The position numbers were made by a program, and so were the translations under genes. From contig CAPAOL010000010.1 of NCBI GenBank assembly GCA_948579315.1, positions 1-64,000 on the forward strand: DNA of 64,000 bases. Reading direction: 5' to 3'. Shown here piece after piece: positions 8,021-16,389 of this stretch. The stretch's first letter is position 1; the number at the start of each line of letters is the position of its first letter. Source of the DNA: an uncultured Phocaeicola sp. (GTDB taxonomy: Bacteria; Bacteroidota; Bacteroidia; Bacteroidales; Bacteroidaceae). The notes below the pieces were generated by a model. That model was not told the origin of the DNA. It saw only the letters and a program-made list of their open reading frames with translations, and did not search any database.

Positions 8021-10747
8021 ATGAAAACATTTACCCATCTTTTGTGCGTCCTGATTTTGTCGATTGTGTTGTTTGCTTGTAACAATGCTCACTTCCTCAA
8101 AGAGGAATCCTACCGGAATCAAGTAGCTCAAGACTTTGAGCAGAAAAAACAGGCACTTCCTCATGGAGATTTATTTGCGATCTTTGCCGATTCTATTTTG
8201 TCAGTCTACGAGCGCGAAGCATTGATGTTTCTCTACGCTTATATGCCGATAGGCGATGTGACGGACTATCCGGGAGATTATTACTTGGAGAATGTCCGGC
8301 TGTCGAAGCAGACCCGTGACGAGATGCCTTGGGGCACAGAGATTCCCGATGAAGTGTTCCGTCATTTTGTTCTGCCGATCCGGGTGAATAATGAGAATTT
8401 GGATGATTCCCGTCGTGTGTTTTATGATGAACTAAAAGACAGGGTGAAGGGACTGCCGATGAAAGACGCGATATTGGAGGTGAACCACTGGTGTCACGAG
8501 AAAGTGGTCTATCGTCCGAGTGACGCGCGTACCAGCTCACCATTGGCATCTGTCAAAACAGCGTATGGGCGTTGTGGTGAAGAGTCTACCTTTACGGTGG
8601 CTGCGCTCCGGGCGGTCGGTATTCCAGCACGGCAAGTGTATACGCCTCGCTGGGCACATACGGATGATAATCATGCCTGGGTGGAAGCATGGGCGGATGG
8701 ACATTGGTACTTCTTCGGCGCTTGTGAACCGGAACCGGTTTTGAACCTAGGATGGTTTAATTCCCCTGCTAGTCGGGGAATGTTGATGCATACCAAGGTT
8801 TTCGGACGATACAACGGTCCGGAAGAGATTATGCTTAAAACACCCAATTACACAGAAATCAATGTGATTGATAATTATGCCCCTACCGCCAAAGCTATCG
8901 TAACGGTGACGGATGCCGATGGTCAACCGGTAGCAGATGCCAAAGTAGAATTTAAGATATATAATTATGCGGAGTTCTATACAGTAGCCACAAAATATAC
9001 AGATGCAGAGGGGAAAGCCAGCCTGACTGCCGGTAAAGGGGATATGTTGGTTTGGGCATCCCGCAACGGACAATTTGGTTATGCCAAAATCTCATTTGGA
9101 AAAGATGATGCATTGCAACTCTCTTTAAATAGAAAAGAAGGTGAAGCCTATTCCTTGCCAATGGATCTTGTACCTCCGGTGGAAGGAGCGAATATTCCCG
9201 AAGTCACTCCCGAACAACGGGCGGAAAATGATCGGCGGATGGCGCAGGAAGATTCAATCCGCAATACGTATGTAGCAACAATGATGACGGAAAAACAGGC
9301 CAAAGAGTGGATAGATAAACTATATGGAAATACCTTACAACCGGAAAAGAAAGAAAAATTAGTAAACTTCCTGGTTGCTTCGCGAGGAAATCACCAAACC
9401 TTGAAAGACTTCCTTTCGCCTATCCGAAAAGAGAAAGACGCTGTTTCATGGGAAGAAATACGGGCTATATGGATATTAGAGAGTCTTTCGGCTAAAGATC
9501 TCCGCGATGTAACTCTGGATGTATTGAATGATCATTTGCTGACTAATATCTCGGATTGGGAGAAGATAGAGACTGATTTATTTAAAAGAATGTACCTTAA
9601 CCCTCCTCGTATAGCCAATGAAATGTTGACTCCTTATAAAAAGGTACTTCGTGAAGCCATTGAAAAAACAGTGTACCAGTCTGTGCCCGATAGCATGAAA
9701 CGTGATCCCAAAGTATTAATAGAATGGTGCAGAAAAGAGATTAAAATCAATAATGAACTGAATTCCCAGCAGATTCCTATCTCTCCGATGGGAGTATGGA
9801 AAGCACGGGTAGCTGATGAAAAGTCGCGTGACATATTCTTTGTGGCAGCTTACCGGAGCATGGGATGGGCGTCCGCTGCCTGGATTGATGAAGTGACCGG
9901 AAAGGTGCAGATTCTAAATGAAGAATTAGCAAAGGAAGATGTCAACTTCGATACGGCAGAAGCAGCACAGTCCCGAAAGGGAATGTTGCAAGCGACTTAC
10001 ACGCCTATCCGTTCTGTGGAAGATCCTAAATATTATTCGCATTTCACTCTTTCCAAGTTTAAAAACGGCACATTCCAGTTGCTTAATTATGACGAGGGAG
10101 AGACGGATATGGGGGATGGAACTACCTGGCGTAATTTATTAAAATATGGGAGAGAGCTTGATGAAGGCTATTATATGATGGTGACCGGAACTCGGTTGGC
10201 AAGTGGCGCGGTGCTTTCCAACAGTACATTTTTTACTATAGAATCCGGTAAGACAACCACCGTTGACCTTGTGATGCGTGAAAGCAAAGATCAGGTGCAA
10301 GTGATCGGTAATTTTAATTCGGAAGCGACCTATCGTCCGGTTGGCAGCACTGAACAGCGGAGTATCCTGCAAACCTGCGGACGTGGCTATTTTGTAGTAG
10401 CTGTTCTTGGGGTAGGGCAGGAACCTACCAACCATGCACTAAGAGATATAGCCGCTTTGGGCAATGACTTCGAACAATGGGGGCGTAAGATGGTCTTTCT
10501 TTTCCCTTCGGAAGAACAATACAAAAAATTTAATGCCGACGAATTCAAAGGACTACCGTCTACCATCACTTACGGTATTGATGTAGATGACAGCATCCGC
10601 AAAGAAATTGTGCAGGCTATGAATTTAAACAATTCTATTCTGCCGGTGTTTATCATTGCAGATACATTTAATAGGGTAGTCTTTGTTTCTCAAGGATATA
10701 CAATCGGTTTGGGTGAGCAATTGATGAAAGTTGTACATGGGTTATAG
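8021..10747 (+). CDS. Transglutaminase-domain lipoprotein
   Basis: The 908-residue product starts with a lipoprotein signal (lipobox LFAC, Cys at about residue 20). A transglutaminase/protease-like core follows. The nucleophile Cys is in GRCGEES near residue 184, the His in DDNHAWVEAW and the third residue in the segment after it. A carboxypeptidase-regulatory-like beta-sandwich (VTVTDADGQPVADAKVEF) comes next, then a long helical region and a C-terminal part with a thioredoxin-like look (ILPVFIIADTFNRVVF). It probably sits on the outer membrane or periplasmic face and acts on peptides or cross-links. The earlier ATG at 7937 was rejected because the promoter lies after it. The gene is monocistronic. 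Confidence 0.8.
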   Translation: MKTFTHLLCVLILSIVLFACNNAHFLKEESYRNQVAQDFEQKKQALPHGDLFAIFADSILSVYEREALMFLYAYMPIGDVTDYPGDYYLENVRLSKQTRDEMPWGTEIPDEVFRHFVLPIRVNNENLDDSRRVFYDELKDRVKGLPMKDAILEVNHWCHEKVVYRPSDARTSSPLASVKTAYGRCGEESTFTVAALRAVGIPARQVYTPRWAHTDDNHAWVEAWADGHWYFFGACEPEPVLNLGWFNSPASRGMLMHTKVFGRYNGPEEIMLKTPNYTEINVIDNYAPTAKAIVTVTDADGQPVADAKVEFKIYNYAEFYTVATKYTDAEGKASLTAGKGDMLVWASRNGQFGYAKISFGKDDALQLSLNRKEGEAYSLPMDLVPPVEGANIPEVTPEQRAENDRRMAQEDSIRNTYVATMMTEKQAKEWIDKLYGNTLQPEKKEKLVNFLVASRGNHQTLKDFLSPIRKEKDAVSWEEIRAIWILESLSAKDLRDVTLDVLNDHLLTNISDWEKIETDLFKRMYLNPPRIANEMLTPYKKVLREAIEKTVYQSVPDSMKRDPKVLIEWCRKEIKINNELNSQQIPISPMGVWKARVADEKSRDIFFVAAYRSMGWASAAWIDEVTGKVQILNEELAKEDVNFDTAEAAQSRKGMLQATYTPIRSVEDPKYYSHFTLSKFKNGTFQLLNYDEGETDMGDGTTWRNLLKYGRELDEGYYMMVTGTRLASGAVLSNSTFFTIESGKTTTVDLVMRESKDQVQVIGNFNSEATYRPVGSTEQRSILQTCGRGYFVVAVLGVGQEPTNHALRDIAALGNDFEQWGRKMVFLFPSEEQYKKFNADEFKGLPSTITYGIDVDDSIRKEIVQAMNLNNSILPVFIIADTFNRVVFVSQGYTIGLGEQLMKVVHGL

Positions 10748-10764
10748 AAAAGAGAAGGTATACA

Positions 10765-10815
10765 ATAATCGTTAGTTCTTTTCCTTAATGCGTTTTTTCG
10801 GAAAAGAATGATTAT
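10765..10815. terminator. Long hairpin between converging genes
   Basis: TTCTTTTCC (10776-10784) pairs with GGAAAAGAA (10800-10808), with an outer stem ATAATC/GATTAT. It lies between the ends of the transglutaminase gene and cutC. There is no strong T-run, so the terminator role is likely rather than certain. Confidence 0.5.
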
Positions 10816-10849
10816 CATTGCTTATTATATAGTGGAGATAAACAGTTAC

Positions 10850-11605
10850 CTATATTCTTTTGTGTAAACTGTCAATCGTCTCTTTTACTCTTCGCACGGA
10901 AGTTACATTCCGTGCGTACTCATTGATGTGTACTGTTCCTCCCATGGAGACAGCTTCGTTTCTGAATTTCATCTCACTTTGAATGTTTTCACGTGCCGAG
11001 AAATGAAACTCATAGATTCTGGTTTCTGCGGCAATGCGTGCAATATTATTTTCATTTACTCCGCATCCGGCGAGTAATATTATTCTTCCGGCGGCTTGTT
11101 TCTGTAGCTCTTCTAAAAGAGGGATTCCCAGTTCAGCTGTAGGTTGCTGGCCGGAAGTCAGAATACGGTTGCACCCCAGTTCGATGATTTGTTCCAATGC
11201 TTTCTGTGGGTTACGGCATACATCAAATGCCCGGTGAAAAGTCACAGATAGCCCTTGAGCTGCTTCCATTAATTTTTGCATTGCTGGCAAGTCTACTTCA
11301 CCCTCTGCTGTCAGGCAACCGAATACCACTCCGTCTGCCCCTAATTTTCGTGCAATTTCAATATCTTTCAGCATTGTCCGGATTTCGATATCCGAATAAA
11401 GGAAATCTCCTCCACGAGGACGGATAATAACATGCAGGCGGGTGTGGGTCAATACTTCTCTTGCGATGGCAATCTCACCATAGGAGGGCGTTGTTCCACC
11501 TTCCGGTATGCCGGCACATAACTCCACACGGTCTGCGCCACCTTCCTGTGCAGCCAGGCAACTTTCCACTGAATTGGTACAAATCTCAAATTGATACTTT
11601 CCCAT
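10850..11605 (-). CDS. cutC: CutC family protein (copper homeostasis family)
   Basis: The 251-residue protein matches the CutC TIM-barrel family: start FEICTNSVESCLAAQEGGADRVELC, then HVIIRPRGGDFLYS, GADGVVFGCL, VTFHRAFDVC and GCNRILTSGQ. CutC was named from copper-sensitive mutants, but its biochemical role is unsettled. It is cytoplasmic. It lies downstream of rny on the same strand, separated by a hairpin terminator, so it may depend on read-through or a promoter I cannot place. Confidence 0.92.
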   Translation of the reverse strand: MGKYQFEICTNSVESCLAAQEGGADRVELCAGIPEGGTTPSYGEIAIAREVLTHTRLHVIIRPRGGDFLYSDIEIRTMLKDIEIARKLGADGVVFGCLTAEGEVDLPAMQKLMEAAQGLSVTFHRAFDVCRNPQKALEQIIELGCNRILTSGQQPTAELGIPLLEELQKQAAGRIILLAGCGVNENNIARIAAETRIYEFHFSARENIQSEMKFRNEAVSMGGTVHINEYARNVTSVRRVKETIDSLHKRI

Positions 11606-11616
11606 AGTAGTGATAT

Positions 11617-11643
11617 TAAAAAAGGGCGAATTTCTTCGCCCTT
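11617..11643 (-). terminator. Terminator downstream of rny
   Basis: On the minus strand AAGGGCGAA pairs with TTCGCCCTT across a four-base loop and runs into TTTTTT. It lies between rny and cutC. Confidence 0.85.
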
Positions 11644-11672
11644 ATATGAATCTTCTTTTTTGAATCATTACG

Positions 11673-13208
11673 TTATTTGGCGAAACTTACCGCACGTGTT
11701 TCACGGATCACGGTAATCTTCACTTGTCCCGGGTAAGTCATTTCATCTTGGATCTTCTTGGCGATTTCACCTGATAGGCTTTCTGTCTGCTTGTCGTCAA
11801 TCTTATCTGCACCGACGATAACACGGAGTTCGCGTCCTGCTTGGATAGCATACGTCTTTGTTACACCCGGATAAGACATTGCCAGTTGTTCGAGATCGTT
11901 CAGACGCTTGATATAAGCCTCTACGATTTCGCGTCGTGCGCCCGGACGTGCACCGGAGATGGCGTCACAAACCTGTACGATAGGAGCCAGCAGACTGGTC
12001 ATCTCCGTTTCGTCGTGGTGAGCACCGATAGCGTTGCAGATATCCGGTTTTTCTTTGTATTTCTCGGCAAGTTTCATACCCAGCAATGCGTGCGGCAATT
12101 CCGGTTCTTCGTCGGGCACTTTACCTATATCATGCAGCAAACCTGCACGTTTTGCTTTCTTCGGGTTCAGTCCCAGTTCCGATGCCATCACAGCACAAAG
12201 GTTAGCTGTTTCGCGTGCATGCTGCAACAAGTTCTGACCGTATGATGAACGATATTTCATCTTACCGATGATACGGATCAATTCAGGATGCAGACCGTGG
12301 ATACCCAAGTCGATGGTAGTACGTTTACCCGTTTCGATAATTTCTTCTTCCACTTGTTTGCGTACTTTAGCTACCACCTCTTCGATACGGGCCGGATGGA
12401 TACGTCCGTCAGTCACAAGCTGATGCAGCGCCAAACGGGCAATTTCACGGCGAACCGGGTCGAAGGCAGAAAGAACGATTGCTTCCGGAGTATCGTCTAC
12501 AACGATTTCAACGCCGGTAGCAGCTTCCAAAGCGCGGATGTTACGTCCTTCACGTCCGATAATACGTCCCTTGATTTCATCCGATTCGATATGGAATACT
12601 GTGACAGAGTTTTCAATGGCAGTTTCTGTAGCCACCCGTTGGATAGACTGGATAACGATACGTTTAGCTTCTTTGCTGGCAGTTAATTTAGCATCATCCA
12701 TAATGTCATTGATGAATGATTGTGCCTGCGTTTTAGCTTCTTCCTTCAGTGATTCTACCAGGCGTTCTTTGGCTTCTTCGGCAGACAGTCCGGAGATTGC
12801 TTCCAGTTTATCAATTTCCTGCTGTTGCAGTTTATCGAGTTCTTCTTTTTTCTTGTCAACAATCACAAGTTGCGCTTCCAGGTTCTCTTTTACCGCTTCG
12901 GCTTCCATTTTTTTACGTTGGATTTCTTCCTGACGCTGGTTAAGCACCATTTCACGTTGCTTCAACTTGTTTTCCGCTTGCTGAATCTTCTGATTCCGCA
13001 ATGCTACCTCTTTTTCAAGGTCTGCTTTCTTATTCAGGAATTTCTCCTTCACTTCCAGCAGCTTGTTTTTCTTAATTACTTCTGCTTCCGTCTCCGCTTC
13101 TTTCAGGACATTGTCGTATTTGGATTTCAGTACATACCGGAATAGTATATATGAAAGGAACCCTCCTACGATGAAGCAAGCAATTGCTGTTGCTATTATT
13201 GCTATCAT
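11673..13208 (-). CDS. rny: Ribonuclease Y
   Basis: The 511-residue protein is the usual length for RNase Y. An N-terminal membrane anchor (residues 2-25) is followed by a long coiled coil (about 30-190). The KH domain has GRIIGREGRNIRALEA and the HD domain has HARETANL then LLHDIGKV, giving the metal-binding His-Asp. The enzyme is a membrane-bound endoribonuclease that starts mRNA decay. It lies downstream of zapA and a coiled-coil gene on the same strand, but a large hairpin with a T-run separates them, so part of its transcription may be attenuated. Confidence 0.96.
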   Translation of the reverse strand: MIAIIATAIACFIVGGFLSYILFRYVLKSKYDNVLKEAETEAEVIKKNKLLEVKEKFLNKKADLEKEVALRNQKIQQAENKLKQREMVLNQRQEEIQRKKMEAEAVKENLEAQLVIVDKKKEELDKLQQQEIDKLEAISGLSAEEAKERLVESLKEEAKTQAQSFINDIMDDAKLTASKEAKRIVIQSIQRVATETAIENSVTVFHIESDEIKGRIIGREGRNIRALEAATGVEIVVDDTPEAIVLSAFDPVRREIARLALHQLVTDGRIHPARIEEVVAKVRKQVEEEIIETGKRTTIDLGIHGLHPELIRIIGKMKYRSSYGQNLLQHARETANLCAVMASELGLNPKKAKRAGLLHDIGKVPDEEPELPHALLGMKLAEKYKEKPDICNAIGAHHDETEMTSLLAPIVQVCDAISGARPGARREIVEAYIKRLNDLEQLAMSYPGVTKTYAIQAGRELRVIVGADKIDDKQTESLSGEIAKKIQDEMTYPGQVKITVIRETRAVSFAK

Positions 13209-13229
13209 TCTACATTTAATTTAAGTATA

Positions 13230-13290
13230 TAAATAAAAACGCACCACCAAATATCAAAGCAATTATTTTTGCTTGGATATTGTGCAGTGC
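13230..13290 (-). terminator. Large imperfect hairpin between zapA and rny
   Basis: On the minus strand ACGCAC pairs with GTGCGT at the base. There is a central internal loop, then AATATC/GATATT and AAGCAA/TTGCTT around a six-base loop. TTTTTAT follows. It looks like a strong terminator, with an internal bulge that is longer than terminators need. Confidence 0.65.
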
Positions 13291-13332
13291 GTGGTTGTTT
13301 TATCTCTTATCAGCGAATAGCCGGTCCGGGAT

Positions 13333-13623
13333 TTATTCTTCCTTAAAATAATCCTCCAACAATTCTGTCAGTTCTTTTACCTTCTCCACATAGGGGCTGG
13401 TATCATTCCGTTGCATCAATTGCAGTTTCTCTAACGAGAACTGATAGGCTACCATGGCAATAATTTTTTCGGGTTCCAGGTTTTTATAGACTTCCCGATA
13501 CTTATTAAGCCTGACATTTACCTGTTTGGCAGCTTCCCGTACCATTTGTTCTTCCTCACGGTTGATGGTTAACGGGTAGTTTGAGTCTGCTATCTGCAGG
13601 TTTATCTTTATTTTATCGTTCAT
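13333..13623 (-). CDS. zapA: Cell division protein ZapA
   Basis: The 96-residue protein fits ZapA: an N-terminal strand region (KINLQIADSNYPLTINREEE), then EQMVREAAKQVNVRLNKYRE, and a C-terminal coiled coil. ZapA binds FtsZ and stabilises the division ring. It starts 11 bases after the end of the coiled-coil gene upstream and forms an operon with it, an arrangement I recall as common in Bacteroidetes. Confidence 0.9.
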   Translation of the reverse strand: MNDKIKINLQIADSNYPLTINREEEQMVREAAKQVNVRLNKYREVYKNLEPEKIIAMVAYQFSLEKLQLMQRNDTSPYVEKVKELTELLEDYFKEE

Positions 13624-13634
13624 ACATCTTCTTC

Positions 13635-13928
13635 TTATTCATTCAACAAAGCGATGCATTTATCGACTTCACGCACTAATTTTGACAATCGCAGCTTCGT
13701 CTCTTTTACGTCGCTGCCGTTAAGGCTGATTGCCGTAGCTGTTTTTAGGTTTGTATAGCTGACTTCCAATTCATCGTATTGCGCCTGTACCTTCTCATTT
13801 TTTAATTTTTCAATATCAAGAAGCTTCTTCAACTTGGCATTTTCACGCTTTAACTCATCGTGCAAATAGATCAAATGCCGTAGCTGCGTCTCAAAGGTAT
13901 TCAATAACTTTTTTTCTTCTTCTGTCAT
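13635..13928 (-). CDS. Small coiled-coil protein upstream of zapA
   Basis: From the ATG at 13928 the product is 97 residues and nearly all coiled coil (HDELKRENAKLKKLLDIEKL). An upstream ATG at 13949 would lie inside the -7 box (13949-13956), so MTEEEKK is the start. The short helical build and the operon with zapA suggest a division-associated, ZapB-like protein. That is inference from context, as no residue signature is decisive. Confidence 0.75.
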   Translation of the reverse strand: MTEEEKKLLNTFETQLRHLIYLHDELKRENAKLKKLLDIEKLKNEKVQAQYDELEVSYTNLKTATAISLNGSDVKETKLRLSKLVREVDKCIALLNE

Positions 13929-13948
13929 CACTACACCAAAATTGTACA

Positions 13949-13956
13949 CAAAAATA
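13949..13956 (-). promoter_or_regulatory. -7 box for the coiled-coil/zapA operon
   Basis: The minus strand reads TATTTTTG, a match to TAnnTTTG, 20 bases before the ATG at 13928. Confidence 0.6.
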
Positions 13957-14306
13957 CGATTAACTCTGATATTACAAAAACTTTTCGGGAGAAAATGTTC
14001 TTTTTCGTCTAAATTAGCTATGAACGGAAGGAAAAGTAGAGTATTGCATAGGAAGCAAATAGATACTGCTTATAATATAAGGTATATATCATAGTAAACT
14101 AATTATGATGACATACTTATAAATGCATCTCGTATATGTTATTTTACAAAGGATTGTTTTTTTTATTCCCTCCGTATTCTATTTTCATTTTCTCCATATC
14201 CTGCTTCCTATTCTTCCATATTCTGATCCTTATCTCTCTATTCATCGCCTAAATTTTCAATTTCTGCATCATTTTGAACGAATTTTGTCCTTTATTGATT
14301 TGTCAT
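13957..14306. other. Intergenic region before the eleven-gene array
   Basis: There is no convincing gene here. The 69-codon frame from 14123 is very Phe/Leu/Tyr-rich, as expected of AT-rich non-coding DNA. No riboswitch or clear operator is seen. Control of the downstream array may lie here but cannot be read by eye. Confidence 0.4.
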
Positions 14307-14340
14307 TTTCCTTCTTTGCTGATAAATACTAGTATGTTTG
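14307..14340 (+). promoter_or_regulatory. Promoter of the eleven-gene array
   Basis: TATGTTTG at 14333-14340 matches TAnnTTTG, with TTTC at 14307-14310 about 22 bases upstream as a possible -33 element. It puts the transcript start about 48 bases before the first ATG (14395) and excludes the ATG at 14338. It is the only good promoter seen before 28695. Confidence 0.55.
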
Positions 14341-14394
14341 CGTACCGAACTAACGGACTCAAATTATAAATATAAACATTTGTATTATCTAATC

Positions 14395-15492
14395 ATGAAA
14401 AAGTATTATTTACTATCTCTTGTGACCGCTTCTTTGATAGGAGCAACCTGTATTCAATGTACTTCTCCGAAACAGAAGGGTGGGGAAAATTCCCTTCCAC
14501 AGAAGAGTGAATTGTTTGCAACTCTACCGGACTGTTGTCCGACACCGGACGGAATGGCTGTCGCTCCCAATGGAGATTTGATTTTGGCTTGTCCGAATTT
14601 TGCAGATATTACACAACCCGCTTGCTTGATGCGTATCACTAAAGATGGCAAGATAACAAAGTGGCTCGATGTTCCTGTATTGGAAGAAACCGGTTGGGCT
14701 TCTCCGATGGGAATCGCTTTTAATGAAGAAGGCGACTTGTTTATTTGCGATAATCAAGGTTGGAGCGGAGCCGAGAAAGCGAAGAATAAAGGACGCGTTC
14801 TTTGCTTGAAGTTTGATAACGGTCAATTGAAAGAAACAATCACTGTAGCATCCGGTATGGAACACCCAAACGGTCTTCGTATCCGCAACGGGAAATTGTA
14901 TGTCACTCAAAGTTCATTATCACAAATCAAAGATCCTTCGGGATTGCTTGTCAGCGGGGTATATTGTTTTGATATGAATGACCGTGATGTGGTAGTTACG
15001 AACACATCCGAAGATAAAAATCTCATTACCACTGTTATCACGAAGAACCCTGAAGTGCAATACGGATTGGATGGAATCGTATTCAATGAAGTGGGCGACC
15101 TCTTTGTAGGAAACTTCGGTGATGGTGCCGTTCATCGCATTAAGATGGATGCGGAAGGTAAAGTGGTAAGTAATGATGTATGGGCACAAGATACCACCCA
15201 GTTACGCACGACGGATGGAATGTGCATAGATGATAAAGGAAATATCTGGGTAGCGGACTTCTCCGCAAATGCGGTTGCACGTATTGATAAAGACGGAAAG
15301 ATTCAGCGTATTGCTCAAAGTCCAGATTGTGACGGTAGCGACGGAGGTTTGGATCAGCCGGGTGAACCTATTGTGTGGAACGGACAAGTAATTGTATCTT
15401 GTTTCGATTTAGTGACCGGACCGGACAAGGTTAATACTAAACATGATAAGCCTTTTACACTGGCTAAACTGTCATTGGAAGAAAAAGAATAA
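14395..15492 (+). CDS. SMP-30/gluconolactonase-like exported beta-propeller
   Basis: The 365-residue product begins MKKYYLLSLVTASLIGATC, a signal peptide with a Cys-containing end that could be a lipoprotein site. The rest is an SMP-30/gluconolaconase/LRE-type six-bladed propeller, with repeated blocks GMAVAPNGDLILA, GIAFNEEGDLFICDNQG, GIVFNEVGDLFVGNFGDG and GMCIDDKGNIWVADF. Relatives hydrolyse sugar lactones using a metal at the propeller centre, but many members are only binding proteins. It is the first gene of the array, one base before the next start. Acting outside the cytoplasm, it might open a lactone produced by the oxidation part of the system; that is inference. Confidence 0.75.
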   Translation: MKKYYLLSLVTASLIGATCIQCTSPKQKGGENSLPQKSELFATLPDCCPTPDGMAVAPNGDLILACPNFADITQPACLMRITKDGKITKWLDVPVLEETGWASPMGIAFNEEGDLFICDNQGWSGAEKAKNKGRVLCLKFDNGQLKETITVASGMEHPNGLRIRNGKLYVTQSSLSQIKDPSGLLVSGVYCFDMNDRDVVVTNTSEDKNLITTVITKNPEVQYGLDGIVFNEVGDLFVGNFGDGAVHRIKMDAEGKVVSNDVWAQDTTQLRTTDGMCIDDKGNIWVADFSANAVARIDKDGKIQRIAQSPDCDGSDGGLDQPGEPIVWNGQVIVSCFDLVTGPDKVNTKHDKPFTLAKLSLEEKE

Positions 15493-15493
15493 A

Positions 15494-15865
15494 ATGAAAA
15501 AATATCTATCAACCTTTGCCGGCTCCGCTATCTGTGGTGGATTTGCGTTTGGCATTTGGCCGGAACTTTGGAAGACATACGGGCTGATGGGCGGTTGGCT
15601 GGCGGCAACGCTGATTATCGGCATTATGTGGTATATGAATCATTATCATGGAGCCATCCTCAATCCTTCCGGAAAAATATGGCTTGATCAGGGTTGGTGC
15701 ATCGGTTCTGCCGGAATCGCTTGGGGAATTGTCCGCTTTCAGGGAGATATCACCAACTTCTTTTATGCAGTGCCCACCTTAATCTGTTGTCTGATAGGAG
15801 GTGCTTTGGCAGGAATACTAGTATGGAAAATCCGTTCGTGCGATTGTACCCGGAAGATAAATTAA
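15494..15865 (+). CDS. Small membrane protein, Lin0368-type transporter subunit candidate (1)
   Basis: The 123-residue product has about three or four membrane segments. Residues 33-50 read GGWLAATLIIGIMWYMNH and residues 63-68 WLDQGW. The next gene's product has the same two blocks, so the two are paralogues. They resemble the small paired membrane proteins called Lin0368-type putative glycerol transporter subunits, which I recall from a Listeria glycerol/dihydroxyacetone kinase locus. The start at 15494 overlaps nothing and sits one base after the propeller gene's stop. Role: probably one half of a two-part uptake system for a small polyol. Moderate confidence in the family, low in substrate. 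Confidence 0.65.
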   Translation: MKKYLSTFAGSAICGGFAFGIWPELWKTYGLMGGWLAATLIIGIMWYMNHYHGAILNPSGKIWLDQGWCIGSAGIAWGIVRFQGDITNFFYAVPTLICCLIGGALAGILVWKIRSCDCTRKIN

Positions 15866-15878
15866 GGAGGAAAGAACA

Positions 15879-16358
15879 ATGAGCGAATGGTTACAGACTT
15901 ATAATGAATTTTTCGGTATGTATCATGCCGGAATCATCACATCTATTTTCGGAGCTTTTGCCGTCACCTTTACAGTGCTGATGAGCTGGTCTAAATTAGT
16001 AAAAGACTTTGGTCCGATAGGTGGATTTATGGCAGCCGCCCTTATTATCGGTACTTTCTGGGTAGTCAATCATAAATTGCCCGGATTCGGTTTTTCTACC
16101 GGACTGTTGAATGACGCTGAAGGTTTGCCGATGCAATTCAGCATGATTCATCAGGGAAATCGTGGCAGTGCTCCCTGGGTAGATATGGGATGGGCGATTG
16201 CAATGGGATTTATCTTGTCCGATGTACTTTGTGCACCGAAAGGAACACGCGGAGAACTGTTGAAAGAAGCATTTCCCCGTTGGCTGGTGATTATTCTGGG
16301 TGGTATTGTCGGTGGTATTTTCGTAGGACTTACCGGATATACAAATGCGGCACTCTAA
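15879..16358 (+). CDS. Small membrane protein, Lin0368-type transporter subunit candidate (2)
   Basis: The 159-residue product has four predicted membrane segments. The block GGFMAAALIIGTFWVVNH lies at 48-65 and WVDMGW at 100-105, matching the preceding protein. A polar insert of about 30 residues (70-99) separates them and is the main difference from its shorter paralogue. A strong Shine-Dalgarno sequence (AAGGAGG) precedes the ATG. It probably pairs with its neighbour as a hetero-oligomeric permease. There is no ATP-binding or substrate-binding protein in the array, so transport would be secondary or facilitated. The polyol substrate is inferred from the kinase and dehydrogenase next door. 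Confidence 0.65.
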   Translation: MSEWLQTYNEFFGMYHAGIITSIFGAFAVTFTVLMSWSKLVKDFGPIGGFMAAALIIGTFWVVNHKLPGFGFSTGLLNDAEGLPMQFSMIHQGNRGSAPWVDMGWAIAMGFILSDVLCAPKGTRGELLKEAFPRWLVIILGGIVGGIFVGLTGYTNAAL

Positions 16359-16389
16359 CTCTATTAACTGAAAAGAAGAAAAATCATAT

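Noticed and set aside
14123..14332. 69-codon ORF before the eleven-gene array
   Set aside because: It is rich in Phe, Leu and His, has no ribosome site, and lies in AT-rich intergenic DNA next to the array's promoter.
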